Assembly (NCBI RefSeq): GCF_004363655.1
Contig: NZ_SNZH01000009.1
Location: 214,120-278,119 of the forward strand
DNA from: Tahibacter aquaticus
GTDB taxonomy: Bacteria; Pseudomonadota; Gammaproteobacteria; Xanthomonadales; Rhodanobacteraceae
DNA: 64,000 nt
Direction of reading: 5' to 3'
In this document: positions 42,753-51,979 of the stretch, one piece after another
Layout of the letters: each line of letters opens with the position of its first letter
Position numbering within the stretch: the stretch's first letter is position 1
Notes under the pieces: generated by a model
Seen by the model: only the letters and a program-made list of their open reading frames with translations
Told to the model about the DNA's origin: nothing
Databases searched by the model: none
Program-made: the position numbers and the translations under genes

Positions 42753-43131
42753 TCGTGTGCAACTAGACGACCGACACTCGAAGACGCGCGGGCCGTCCAC
42801 TCAGTCACTGTGTGAAAACGGGTTCAGGTCAACTTGCGGCGCATGGGCAATGAAAACGCGGCCAGGTTAGCTTCTTGCGATACCTAGGCGGTTCAAGCTG
42901 GCGTGGAGGTTCATATGGCTTCGTTTGTCGATCGACGATACGATGGGTGTGCAGAAATAAATCTGACCCCGTTGGCTCCCCTGTCAGCAATGGAGCCGCC
43001 GCGACACTTGGATTTGCGTAAGCCACTTCGCTTGACAGAGCCAAAAGCCTAGCTATAAACACCTTGTACCAGAATCTAATGCGTACATGGAAATAGTCCA
43101 TGTCAAAGCCCGATTTCCTGGACTGAAATAT
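42753..43131. promoter_or_regulatory. Intergenic region with a strong sigma70 promoter
   Basis: TTGACA (43032-43037), 16 bases, then TATAAA (43054-43059) is a near-consensus promoter for the nuclease-like gene downstream. The rest of the gap includes the 30-base dispersed motif at 42951-42980 and no ORF. Confidence 0.65.
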
Positions 43132-44604
43132 ATGAAAGCAGAACTGCTCTTCTCAGACTATTTTGACCTTGGCCGACTCGCCGTCGAGAAGTATGGAGCC
43201 CTCGATGTTTGCATTGAGGCGGATCTGCCTCTATTCATCGATCCATTCCTCCTGTTTTCTTCTGATAGGTCTGTTTATAAAGAACTCCACAGGAAAATAG
43301 TGGGACACCTGGCAAGGCTTAGAGATCTTGCCTGTGAAAACTCTCAAATCAACGAAGCTCTGTTTCAATTTCCAGAGATTAGGCAAAATTGGCTTGGTTT
43401 TTCCAAGTGGGGGAATGGTGGAAAGGGGCTTGGGCCGAAATTTGCAAAGAACCTTATTAGTTCCTTTAACGGGTTCTACTCGAATTTCGGCAAGGAAACG
43501 CTAACAAAATCTTCACATATAGAAAAACTAACCCTTGTTGGTGAGGGCATTGGTAGAGACTTTATCAGTGATTTTACAACCAACTTGGCTCAAGAGTACT
43601 TGCTTGAATACACAGAAAAATTTGCCAAGACATATCTTTCTCCACACCAAAGAGCTTTCTTCTCGATTAGATGTAGGTTTGACGAAGAAAGCTTAGTACG
43701 GCAACCGCGTCTTTTCGAGCTTCCGTATTTCTACAAAAATGGCGACAGTGGCGACTTCATCATACTAACTCCACTGGATATCTTGACCAAGGACGATGCG
43801 TTCATTTCGCATGGAGATTTGGCGCGGAGATTCAGAGTCATTGCGAACGCCTTGGACAATGCGTCGCTTCGACACTCCATAAACGAGTTTTTCAGGAGCA
43901 ACCTTCGCCGTAATCCGACGAAGGAAGATATTGCTCGAGCAGTGGATATCACAGTTAGAAAGTTTCCCGAGATGCTTGACTATTACATTCTCGATAGGGA
44001 AAGAAATAGAGGCGAGGCTGCGCCAATTTCGGCCGAAAAGGTTGAGCGATTGCAACGAGAGCTACTCGATCCCTTAAGTATGCTCGGACGGTATCTTGCT
44101 GAGAGAAGCCAATTTTACGCGATTCCTTTGGGCAGCTACGCAGCCGCGCTGCAGAGGGTTAGATTTCTGAAGGAAGTTATCGAGGACAACGATGGGTATC
44201 GGATATTCTACAAAGGTGGGAAGCCGATTGCTTCCGAGGAGACGATACAAAGGATCTTTCGCCTCACGTGGTTTGCTTCTCGTTACGACGTCAATTCAGA
44301 GGTAAACAATGGGCGAGGTCCAGCGGACTACAAGATCTCGTTCGGTCAAAGGGATTCTGCAATAGTAGAGTTCAAGCTTGGTTCATCGTCCTCAATGAAG
44401 AGGAATCTTAAGGCGCAAACCGCCATTTATAAGAAGGCCTCAAGATCTGTGAACGACATCAAGGTCATTCTTTGTTATACGAGAAGCGAGATCAGTACAG
44501 TAAATCGAATACTCAAAGAAATCGGCCAAGAGGACGCTGAGAATGTTGTGACAATTGACGCCTCGCCAAAGATTTCTGCGTCAAAGTCTTCGTCGCCCAA
44601 TTGA
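43132..44604 (+). CDS. Putative PD-(D/E)XK-family nuclease, defence-like
   Basis: 490 residues. The C-terminus (about 385-450) reads EVNNGRGPADYKISFG, then AIVEFKLGSS. This is a D-x(n)-ExK arrangement typical of PD-(D/E)XK nucleases, with the Asp in PADYK near 397 and EFK near 412. The large N-terminal part (LLFSDYFDLGRLAVEKYGALDV, FIDPFLLF) has no named domain. Sampled lines are 33-43 % G+C, far below the host average. ATG 43132 is chosen because the conserved-looking segment begins there. ATG 43087 in the same frame is possible, as neither has a clear ribosome-binding site. A strong promoter precedes it. I infer a restriction-like or abortive-infection effector of an acquired island. Confidence 0.75.
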   Translation: MKAELLFSDYFDLGRLAVEKYGALDVCIEADLPLFIDPFLLFSSDRSVYKELHRKIVGHLARLRDLACENSQINEALFQFPEIRQNWLGFSKWGNGGKGLGPKFAKNLISSFNGFYSNFGKETLTKSSHIEKLTLVGEGIGRDFISDFTTNLAQEYLLEYTEKFAKTYLSPHQRAFFSIRCRFDEESLVRQPRLFELPYFYKNGDSGDFIILTPLDILTKDDAFISHGDLARRFRVIANALDNASLRHSINEFFRSNLRRNPTKEDIARAVDITVRKFPEMLDYYILDRERNRGEAAPISAEKVERLQRELLDPLSMLGRYLAERSQFYAIPLGSYAAALQRVRFLKEVIEDNDGYRIFYKGGKPIASEETIQRIFRLTWFASRYDVNSEVNNGRGPADYKISFGQRDSAIVEFKLGSSSSMKRNLKAQTAIYKKASRSVNDIKVILCYTRSEISTVNRILKEIGQEDAENVVTIDASPKISASKSSSPN

Positions 44605-44843
44605 GTGGCTGGACTCAATCGATGCTTCGAATTTGTCGAAGCTCATGGGAAATAAAGCCATCGACTCTTGGGCGTGTGCGGAAACAGCCTCGCCTCGAAT
44701 GATGGACGGAATTTTTGTCGGCTGATAGATTTATCCGTCGGCCAGGGCATTCGACCGAGAAAGCTCAACAAGAAAGTCACCAGCAAGAAAGGTACTGAAC
44801 GCGCTTGGGTTCATAGGACGACTAAGAAATGTAAAGGCACTAA

Positions 44844-45722
44844 CTAGGTGCTGTCGCCGTCTTCATCGGCGAAGTGCAATACCCAAGACAGATACTTCAG
44901 AAGCGAGACAACCTTTAGACTGTTCATCTCGGTGTTGTACGTCACCGATTCCCCATGCAAAACCTGATGGCGGTTCAGCCCATCGAAACCTGCAGGACGC
45001 GCCTTCTCTGAAGCAGAGATCGGGTGCATTTTTAGCAATGGCGTTAACAAGGCATGTCTGTAGGCATTCGCCGAAAATTGATCGACGTACTTTGCAACTT
45101 GAGGTCGTTTGTTGTCAGCCTTGAATAGTAGAAACGACGTCATGTCCCAACATATACCGTCAACCTGGGTCAAAAGCACCGGCACCGAAAGCTCATACGC
45201 GCCCTGTTCATGGGCATCAACCGCCCGGTTGAAGATATGGGCACGCTTTGGGTATTTGGTTATCAGGTGACTCCTGATCGTTGGCAGTTCACTGGTAAAG
45301 TGCAGGACAAGTGCTGCGTCCGCGGCTTCCTGATCTCCGGTTTCGATTGCCTTTCTGAGCTTCGCTGGCGCCGAGGCTGGCAGTTCAGGATCAAGATACC
45401 AACCTCGCGCGGCAAGGACGCCCAGCTCTGCGCGGATAGATGATGGCAACTCCGCAATCGCTTCAAAGGCTGATTGAGCCTGCTTTGCCAGCCTCGACGC
45501 GTACTCAAAGTGCTTTTCTAGTCCCTGTGTTATAGCCGCCACAGGCCTACTGAACTGGTTCTCAATCTGCTTTAAATATTCCTTTAGAGCGACGATAGCG
45601 GGTGCGTCAACCTGCTCTTCAAACTGTTTGAGCGTCGCCTGAATTCCGTCGGCGATGGGCTTGTACTGGATCTCAAACTCGCGCTGTTGACGAACGATTT
45701 GTTCGATGAAATTTTTGTCCAT
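44844..45722 (-). CDS. Unknown helical protein with an RX4H (HEPN-like) motif
   Basis: 292 residues, predicted helical: an N-terminal coiled-coil-like part (IVRQQREFEIQYKPIADGIQATLKQFEEQV) and a C-terminal part with GLNRHQVLHGES, where R and H have the R-x4-H spacing of HEPN ribonucleases (near residue 250), followed by TEMNSLKVVSLLKYLSWVL. HEPN proteins are common toxins in defence systems. Here the match is one motif only. ATG 45722 is preferred; upstream in-frame ATGs at the MSTRKSEPQ segment and further out are possible. It is convergent to the nuclease-like gene and is moderate in G+C. Confidence 0.7.
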   Translation of the reverse strand: MDKNFIEQIVRQQREFEIQYKPIADGIQATLKQFEEQVDAPAIVALKEYLKQIENQFSRPVAAITQGLEKHFEYASRLAKQAQSAFEAIAELPSSIRAELGVLAARGWYLDPELPASAPAKLRKAIETGDQEAADAALVLHFTSELPTIRSHLITKYPKRAHIFNRAVDAHEQGAYELSVPVLLTQVDGICWDMTSFLLFKADNKRPQVAKYVDQFSANAYRHALLTPLLKMHPISASEKARPAGFDGLNRHQVLHGESVTYNTEMNSLKVVSLLKYLSWVLHFADEDGDST

Positions 45723-45996
45723 TTGAGGCTCCGACTTTCGTGTCGACATCGTATGCGTTTTCGTAGTTAAACCGTCTGGATATCTCGCAGCTGGCGGCTT
45801 TGCTTTTAACGTCTGCGGCCACGGACTGTTTGACAATACGATGTAAGGTCCGAATATTTCCTCTCACCCTACACGTCCTCGCCGTCGACGCGCGCCGACC
45901 TAAGTGCCGCCATCCGGACCAACGGTCAGTGCATAGGTGCGGCCGTCGACGCGATGGCCGGCTGCTAGAATCGGCGCAATTCTCCGGGGGTTTTCC

Positions 45997-48084
45997 ATGT
46001 TCCAGTTGCATCCCATCCTGCGGCGCGCGCTGTCGTGCCTGCTTGCCGTCGGCGCACTGGCTGCCGCGGCGCAGGCTCAGGTGCCCGCACCCTTGCCCAC
46101 GCCGAATCTGCCGCTGACCGTGGCGGGCGATATCAGTTCGATCGCGTACCAGCCTGATGGCGCGTTGTTGCTGGTCGGCACGTTCACGTCGGTCAATGGG
46201 GTGCCGCGCAATGGGGTTGCACGGCTGTTGCCTAACGGTTCGCTTGACCCGCAGTGGAACCCGCCGGTGCGCTGGGGAGACATGCAGGTTTCGCGGCGGA
46301 TCTATTCGCTGCCGGACGGTGGCGTGCTGGTGCACGGCAATATCAGCCACTTCAACGGCCAGTGGCAGCTGGGTTGCGGCGTCAAGTTGACGGCTGGCCC
46401 GAACCCGGCTGCCGTGCCGTCCTGGTATGAGAATGCCGGGGGGTGTGTGCCCGTCGATGTCACCTTGGACGACGCGGGCTGGGTCTACTTCGTTTCGCCC
46501 GAGGGCCTGCGCCGCATCCGGGCGGACACGGGCAACTACGATCCGGACTGGTTGGGACAGAGCTATTCCTATGGAAGCCTGGTCTATGACGGCAGCGGCG
46601 GCCTGATTCAACAGACGGATTACCGACTGAACCGTGTGCTCATTGCCACGGGAGCGCTGGATACGAACTGGCAGTCGCGGGGCCACCCCGGAAGCCGCTT
46701 GATCGGCGGCGCGGCAGAGCCTTCGAGCGGTTTCGTCTTTCTGGCGTATGCGGACGGCCGCGTGGACAAGCTGTCGAAGGCAACGGGACAGAGCGCCAGC
46801 GGCTGGCCGCAGTTCGCCCCGTATCCGGGCGCCGAGACCTTCGCGCGGGCAAGCGGCGGCGATGTCTACGTGGGCGGATACCGCGGTGTGTGCCGGATGT
46901 CGGGTTCGACAGGGCAGGTGCTGGCCAGCTGGCCCATCGAGGGCAATCGCAAGTCCATGCACAGCCTCGCTGCGCGTGCTGACGGTAACGTGGCGGCTGC
47001 CGGCGATTTTGCCCGCCTGGGCGACACGCCGACGATGGGGCTCGCGCTGCTCGGCACGGCCGCTGCACAGCCCGCGGCATTGGCCCTGGTCGAGAGCCGC
47101 GGCGGCGCCACTCTGCTCGCGCGTCAGCCCGACGGAGCGCTCATCGTTGCTGGCAAGTTCGACCGTGCCGGCGGCGTGGACCGCAGCAACCTGCTGCGTC
47201 TACAACCCGACGGCTCGATGGACATGGCCTGGGCGCCTCGCGTCGATGGCTGGACCTATGCACTGGCTGTCGGTCCAGATGGCGGCATCTATGTCGGCGG
47301 CTACCTGGAAAGCGTCAACGGCGTGGACGTCAGCAACGGTCTGCGCAAGCTCGACGGCACCACCGGCGCCACCGTGACGGACTACGTTGCGGACACCGAT
47401 ACGTCTACCGTGTTCGGCCTGTATGTCGACAGCATCTCCCGCGTGCACCTGACGGGATACCGCGTGGAACGGCCGGTGCGCCGCCTGCTGCCAGACGGCG
47501 CCATGGATGGGAGCTGGGGCACGAGCCTGTTGCCGACGACCAGCAGCGGGCTGCAGCGCGTGGGCAATGACCTCTACATCAGCATCCAGTCGGACGGCGA
47601 TTTCTCGCCGCGCCGGCTCTCGCTGCTCACGGGCGCGCTGGATGCGGACTGGAACGTGGCGATGGAATCCTACGTGGCGCTGTCGATCGCCCCGGCCGCC
47701 GACGGCGACCTGTTCATCGGCGGCTATTTCGACAGCGTCAATGGTGTGCCGCGCCGTCATCTGGCGCGCGTGTCGTCGACGACGCCGGTACAGGTGCGCG
47801 AATGGGATCCCTCGCCGGATAACAGTGTGTATGGCGTCGGTACGACGGCAAACGGGCGCCTGTTCGTCAGCGGCTATTTCACCCAGGTCGGCGGCAAGCC
47901 GCGCCATGGCAACGCCGAGCTCGCGCCATCTGACGGCGCGGCGCTGGACAGCTGGATTGCGCCGGTGGGCAGCATGCAGCAGTTGCTGGCCGAAGACCGC
48001 ATCTATTTTTCCGCCAGCCCGCGCGGCGTCATTGCCTACCCGCTGGCTGTCGGCGACACCATCTTTGCGTCGCCGTTCGAGTGA
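45997..48084 (+). CDS. Secreted propeller/delta-60-like repeat protein
   Basis: 695 residues with a signal peptide (ALSCLLAVGALAAAAQ, cleaved near AQA). Repeats of about 50-60 residues follow the pattern IAYQPDGALLLVGTFTSVNGVPRNGVARLLPNGSLDPQW, typical of delta-60 repeat proteins, mostly diverged in the middle of the protein. It ends DTIFASPFE, a variant of the DGFE-type endings. ATG 45997 is behind CGGGGG. No enzyme motif was found. It is probably a surface or secreted binding protein, like the delta-60 protein at 37538-40348. Confidence 0.85.
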   Translation: MFQLHPILRRALSCLLAVGALAAAAQAQVPAPLPTPNLPLTVAGDISSIAYQPDGALLLVGTFTSVNGVPRNGVARLLPNGSLDPQWNPPVRWGDMQVSRRIYSLPDGGVLVHGNISHFNGQWQLGCGVKLTAGPNPAAVPSWYENAGGCVPVDVTLDDAGWVYFVSPEGLRRIRADTGNYDPDWLGQSYSYGSLVYDGSGGLIQQTDYRLNRVLIATGALDTNWQSRGHPGSRLIGGAAEPSSGFVFLAYADGRVDKLSKATGQSASGWPQFAPYPGAETFARASGGDVYVGGYRGVCRMSGSTGQVLASWPIEGNRKSMHSLAARADGNVAAAGDFARLGDTPTMGLALLGTAAAQPAALALVESRGGATLLARQPDGALIVAGKFDRAGGVDRSNLLRLQPDGSMDMAWAPRVDGWTYALAVGPDGGIYVGGYLESVNGVDVSNGLRKLDGTTGATVTDYVADTDTSTVFGLYVDSISRVHLTGYRVERPVRRLLPDGAMDGSWGTSLLPTTSSGLQRVGNDLYISIQSDGDFSPRRLSLLTGALDADWNVAMESYVALSIAPAADGDLFIGGYFDSVNGVPRRHLARVSSTTPVQVREWDPSPDNSVYGVGTTANGRLFVSGYFTQVGGKPRHGNAELAPSDGAALDSWIAPVGSMQQLLAEDRIYFSASPRGVIAYPLAVGDTIFASPFE

Positions 48085-48140
48085 CGCAAACGATCGGAGC
48101 ACTGCAGCCGGGTGTCCTGTCTCGCAACGACGTCGTGACC

Positions 48141-48156
48141 CCCGACAGCTGTCGGG
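48141..48156. repeat. 16-bp perfect palindrome after the propeller gene
   Basis: CCCGACAGCTGTCGGG followed by CGAGAGGGAG, 56 bases after a stop codon. It is similar to the hairpin at 57104-57135 (CCCCCGAC..GTCGGGGGAGAGGG), so it is probably a member of the same palindromic repeat family and perhaps a terminator. Confidence 0.55.
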
Positions 48157-48253
48157 CGAGAGGGAGCACGGTGTGGCCAGCTGGAACTATCCGACGCCGG
48201 AACTTGCGGTTGAATTTCCTACGGCTTGCTTCGGACAGCTCAAGTCAATTCGC

Positions 48254-50725
48254 TTACGTCTCCGCAGGCCCCGATATCACGCTTGTCGCCGTAGTCATGA
48301 TGCTCGGTGCGCCGTTGGCCTTGTCGGTGAAGACGATGTACGGGGCGCCTTCGTAGGTGACCGGGCTGAGGGGGTAGCGGGTCTGCAGCGCGGTGATGGT
48401 CTTGCCGCCGTTGGTAGTGCCCTGGATCTGGTAGTACGTCCAGCACTGCGATTGCGGACGCCAGGCGTAGGTGATGATGTTGCCGTTGTCGTCGTTGACG
48501 AGCAGCAGCAGCATGCCGCCGTAGGTGGCGAGACTGACCACCGAATGGGTGGTGATGATCTGCCCGAACGGGTCCTCGGCGATGGGCGATAGCATCGACC
48601 AGGCCTCGCCGCCGTCGATCTGCAGCACGCAGATGCTGTTGTTGCCGTTGGCGTTGACGAAGGCCATCACCAGCGAACCGCCGTACTCGGTCATGCCCAC
48701 GCTCATGCTCGATCTCGCGGCCGTGAGCGAACCGCTCATGCCGGTGAAGAAGACCGGAATCGGCGTGTTGAACAGGTTCTTGGCCGGGTTCCAGCTGCAG
48801 AACACAAGGTTGGCGCCGTTCTGCGACACGCGTGACGGAAACACCATGAACAGCCCCTGGCTGTTGACGTTGCACAGCGCCGCGCGCGGCCCCGCGCTGC
48901 TGCCCGAGGCCGGTGCGAGCAGTTTGTAGTTGGCGCTGTCGGTGCTCGACAACGCCGCCTGCTGCGAGCCGGTTCCCGGCGACGACCAGGTCTGCTGGTT
49001 CGCCGACCATGTCGCCTGCAGCAGCACGCCGTTGCTGTCGGGATAGATCATCAGCAGCGACCCCGGCCGCGCCACGACAGCGGGATCGCCACCGTCGCTG
49101 GTCAGGTGCGACTGGCCGCCGACGGCGATCTCCGTCGGCGTATAGATCTTGAAGGCCGGTGCGTCCGTCATCGGGATCGCAAGGAAATGCAGATGGTGGT
49201 TGGAGTTGTCGGTACTCGTCTTGCGGAAAACCACGCAGAGGATGTTCTGCAGCGCCGCATTCAGCGCGGTTTCCTGCTGGCTGGGGCTCAACTCGTCGGT
49301 GGGCTGGGTGTTGCCGATCGTCGTGCTCAGGGTGACGACGGCCGCGGCCGGCGCCAGGTCGTCCTCGCTACTGCCGATGATGCGGTTGTTCTGCCACCTC
49401 AGCGCGTGGGCAGGCCCCGCCCCCTGCCGCGGCGGTGCGCCGGCCATGCTGTGCACGCCGCCATTGGGCACCACGTCGTAGACCGACGCATAGTAGAAGT
49501 TGCTGGTCCAGTAGCGGCAGGTCAGGTCGTTCCATACCTCGCGAAACTTGACCGTGCCGTTGTCGACGACGAACAGCGGCGACCAGTTGTAGGGGCTGTT
49601 GCGGTCCGACGCCGAATCCAGATTCGGAATAAAGTCCAGCGCGCTGAACACCGGACTGCCATCGCCCGACGTCACCGCGTTGCAGACGTCCTGCAGCGAA
49701 GCCTGGACCGCGTTGCGCGCGATGGAGAAGCTTTGGCTGTTGGCCAGATCATTGAGGCGCTTGTCGCCGTAGGCGGTCCAGGAGTCGCCACGGTTGTTCT
49801 GCACGACCAGCCCGTTGTAGCAGTCTTCGTCGTGCATCAGCCGCGAACACAGATCGGAAAACGAGTTGCCCGTGTGCAGCGACTTGCGCGGTGTGCGCAG
49901 GTGGCCCGATGAGAACAGGTCGGTGAGGAAGTGGCAGGCGAAGGCCTCCATCGCGTACGCCTGCGACCACTTGCCCTGGCCCGCCGCCTGCAGCGCCGCG
50001 GTATGGCCGGCCTTGTAGGCGGCGAGCGCATTGGCCCCGAAATGGTCCCAGTTGGTGGCGGCGAGCTTGAGGTAGCGTCCTTGCGACCACCACCACGGGT
50101 GGATATCCGGATTCCCGCCCGTGGCGTTGTTGTAGGCGATGTCGTACTGATCGTCGTCGTTGATCTGCGAATAGGCCTGCGACCAGGAGTCGGTCGCGGT
50201 CGGGTCGTTGGCCAGGATGGCCGCCTGCGCATTGGTCGCGTCAGCCGACTGCTGCTGCATCAACGACAGGATCTTCTGTGCCGGCGACACGTTGGCGTTG
50301 AACAGGATGACCAGCGGCTCCGTCCACAGTGTGTTGAACGCGTTGAGAAACGCCTGCTGCTGCGAGGCCGGGTCGGGGGCGTCGGAGATGGGTTGGCTGG
50401 GTATGCCGTAGAAATCGCCGGCCAGTGCGAGGATCTGCCCGAAACTGAAAGACTGCCCGCCCTGGCTGAGGAAATAGTTGGTGCTCGGCGCCGACTGCTG
50501 GAACTGCTTGCCGTCCCCGTCGACGAACCACAGTCCATCACCAAACGCCTCGTGCTCCGGCCCTTCGAACAACTGCAGACCAGGCCCCGTGTACAGCGGA
50601 TCGAGGAAGCGCGTGTACTTGCGCCGGTCACGCGGATACGTGACCGGCCGCGGATTCTCAGTAGTGGATGCGTCGCCTTCGGCGCGCGCGGAAGTAGCCT
50701 CGTTCGTCTCGGTGGTGTCGCTCAT
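48254..50725 (-). CDS. Zinc phospholipase C/P1-nuclease-like protein with a C-terminal propeller-like region
   Basis: 823 residues. The N-terminal part (about 150-290) carries NWDHFGANALAAYKAGHTAAL and AFACHFLTDLFSSGHLRTPR near 265, the spaced His/Asp pattern of zinc-dependent phospholipase C and P1-nuclease-like enzymes. The C-terminal 350 residues (from about 470) are beta-rich repeats (ARPGSLLMIYPDSNGVLLQATWS, GLFMVFPSRVSQNGANLVFCSWNP) like a lectin-type propeller. No N-terminal signal peptide is visible, which is unusual for a secreted phospholipase, so it may leave by another route or act inside. ATG 50725 is the only likely start. The enzyme activity is inferred from motifs. Confidence 0.75.
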   Translation of the reverse strand: MSDTTETNEATSARAEGDASTTENPRPVTYPRDRRKYTRFLDPLYTGPGLQLFEGPEHEAFGDGLWFVDGDGKQFQQSAPSTNYFLSQGGQSFSFGQILALAGDFYGIPSQPISDAPDPASQQQAFLNAFNTLWTEPLVILFNANVSPAQKILSLMQQQSADATNAQAAILANDPTATDSWSQAYSQINDDDQYDIAYNNATGGNPDIHPWWWSQGRYLKLAATNWDHFGANALAAYKAGHTAALQAAGQGKWSQAYAMEAFACHFLTDLFSSGHLRTPRKSLHTGNSFSDLCSRLMHDEDCYNGLVVQNNRGDSWTAYGDKRLNDLANSQSFSIARNAVQASLQDVCNAVTSGDGSPVFSALDFIPNLDSASDRNSPYNWSPLFVVDNGTVKFREVWNDLTCRYWTSNFYYASVYDVVPNGGVHSMAGAPPRQGAGPAHALRWQNNRIIGSSEDDLAPAAAVVTLSTTIGNTQPTDELSPSQQETALNAALQNILCVVFRKTSTDNSNHHLHFLAIPMTDAPAFKIYTPTEIAVGGQSHLTSDGGDPAVVARPGSLLMIYPDSNGVLLQATWSANQQTWSSPGTGSQQAALSSTDSANYKLLAPASGSSAGPRAALCNVNSQGLFMVFPSRVSQNGANLVFCSWNPAKNLFNTPIPVFFTGMSGSLTAARSSMSVGMTEYGGSLVMAFVNANGNNSICVLQIDGGEAWSMLSPIAEDPFGQIITTHSVVSLATYGGMLLLLVNDDNGNIITYAWRPQSQCWTYYQIQGTTNGGKTITALQTRYPLSPVTYEGAPYIVFTDKANGAPSIMTTATSVISGPAET

Positions 50726-50984
50726 GGGCGGGACTCCGTTCAGGGGGAGCGCGATGCCAAACGGCCGCCGTGCAGCACCCTGGCAGCACTAGCGCCGATC
50801 GGTCGTCCGGTGGATGGGTCTGCTATACCAATATCTTTTAGCGCAAAGTATTGGCAGTTCCTATCGCACCGATTCCAGGGCGTGCGGGAACGCGAGGGAG
50901 AGCTGGGATTGCGCTGCGCCTCTTCCCAGCCAACGGTTTGGCACGACGGCAGGATTACGATCAGCAGCCAGCGGAGGCTTCACC

Positions 50985-51557
50985 ATGACCGAGCAGAAAT
51001 GCGAGGACGAAAAGCAGCTTGAGTCGGAACTTTGCAAACGAATACTGCCAAGAGATCCCCATGCTCTGGAGCAAGTACGAATCGACAACAGCACAAGCGA
51101 CGCAAGGAACCTCGCCGATCTGATTGGCGACAAGGATTTCGAACTGCTCGCGGACACCAGCAACTGGAATCAGCACAAGAACGTGCTGATCGACATCACC
51201 GGGAATATGACACCGGATGTGGTTATCCGCTCCACGTCGTCGGGCGAAAACCGGACCATCATCGAAGTCAAATACACGCATGTGCTGGGCTACGGCAGAG
51301 CCGACTCCCAAGTCATACGCTACTTTCTCCACCTGCTCGCAACGACACTCCAACGCAAGAATGGCGGCGATATCAGGCGCGCATTGATTCTGGCAGCGCC
51401 GGATTCCTGGTTCGAGAACCGCCGAAATAGCGAGGACTGGGGATACTTCATGAGAACCTACAAAGACATTGCCGGCGCCTTTGACATCACCCTCGGGGAG
51501 ATCCGATTGCCGTTGCCTGTTGCCGCGCGCTCGAAGCTGAGCATCTCGGCGCACTGA
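50985..51557 (+). CDS. Putative PD-(D/E)XK-like protein
   Basis: 190 residues. TPDVVIRS, then TIIEVKYT (about 77-98), then QVIRYFLHLLATT gives the D-ExK-Q pattern of the PD-(D/E)XK fold. The rest is a small alpha/beta domain ending LSISAH. ATG 50985 has GGAGG 8 bases upstream. The longer upstream start at 50814 has no such site. It stands alone, divergent from the phospholipase-like gene and away from the A+T-rich island. It could be a nuclease or an inactive family member. The nuclease call is from motif spacing only. Confidence 0.68.
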   Translation: MTEQKCEDEKQLESELCKRILPRDPHALEQVRIDNSTSDARNLADLIGDKDFELLADTSNWNQHKNVLIDITGNMTPDVVIRSTSSGENRTIIEVKYTHVLGYGRADSQVIRYFLHLLATTLQRKNGGDIRRALILAAPDSWFENRRNSEDWGYFMRTYKDIAGAFDITLGEIRLPLPVAARSKLSISAH

Positions 51558-51979
51558 AGATTGGTCACATTCAGCACTGTGAGCGGCACTGTTCTCTATG
51601 AATCGGGCACCGGCCGACCTGGTCCGTGCCCTCGCGCAGAAACGCGTTTCCCTGGTCAACTAGTGGCGCGCAGCAACATCCCGACAGCAACGACGACAAG
51701 ACTGATAGCCGGGGACGCCCCTCTGCGCTAGCGACTGCCGGCGGCCCCAGCATGTCCAGCCAGCATGTTCCAGTGTGAGCCGTCGGGAAAGTCCGCTTGC
51801 TCCCATTGATGTTCGCGGACGTTCGCTGCCGACTCTTCGTTACTGGAGAAATTTCCTTGAAGCTCAGCATCTGCACGCGTGGTGATCTGGTGCGTTTCGT
51901 CACCTGGGCGGCCATTCTTCGGGCCGCAAACGACAGCATGCGCTGCGTGGTCCGCATTTTGTCGAGGCCGTTCGCCGAG
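51558..51979. other. Intergenic region, nothing recognised
   Basis: About 420 bases, no supported ORF. A longer in-frame extension of the next gene reaches back to 51797 but lacks signal-peptide character. Confidence 0.35.

Noticed and set aside
51571..51957. Minus-strand 128-codon frame between the PD-(D/E)XK and kelch genes.
   Set aside because: Unusual Cys/Arg-rich composition, no ribosome-binding site, no family.
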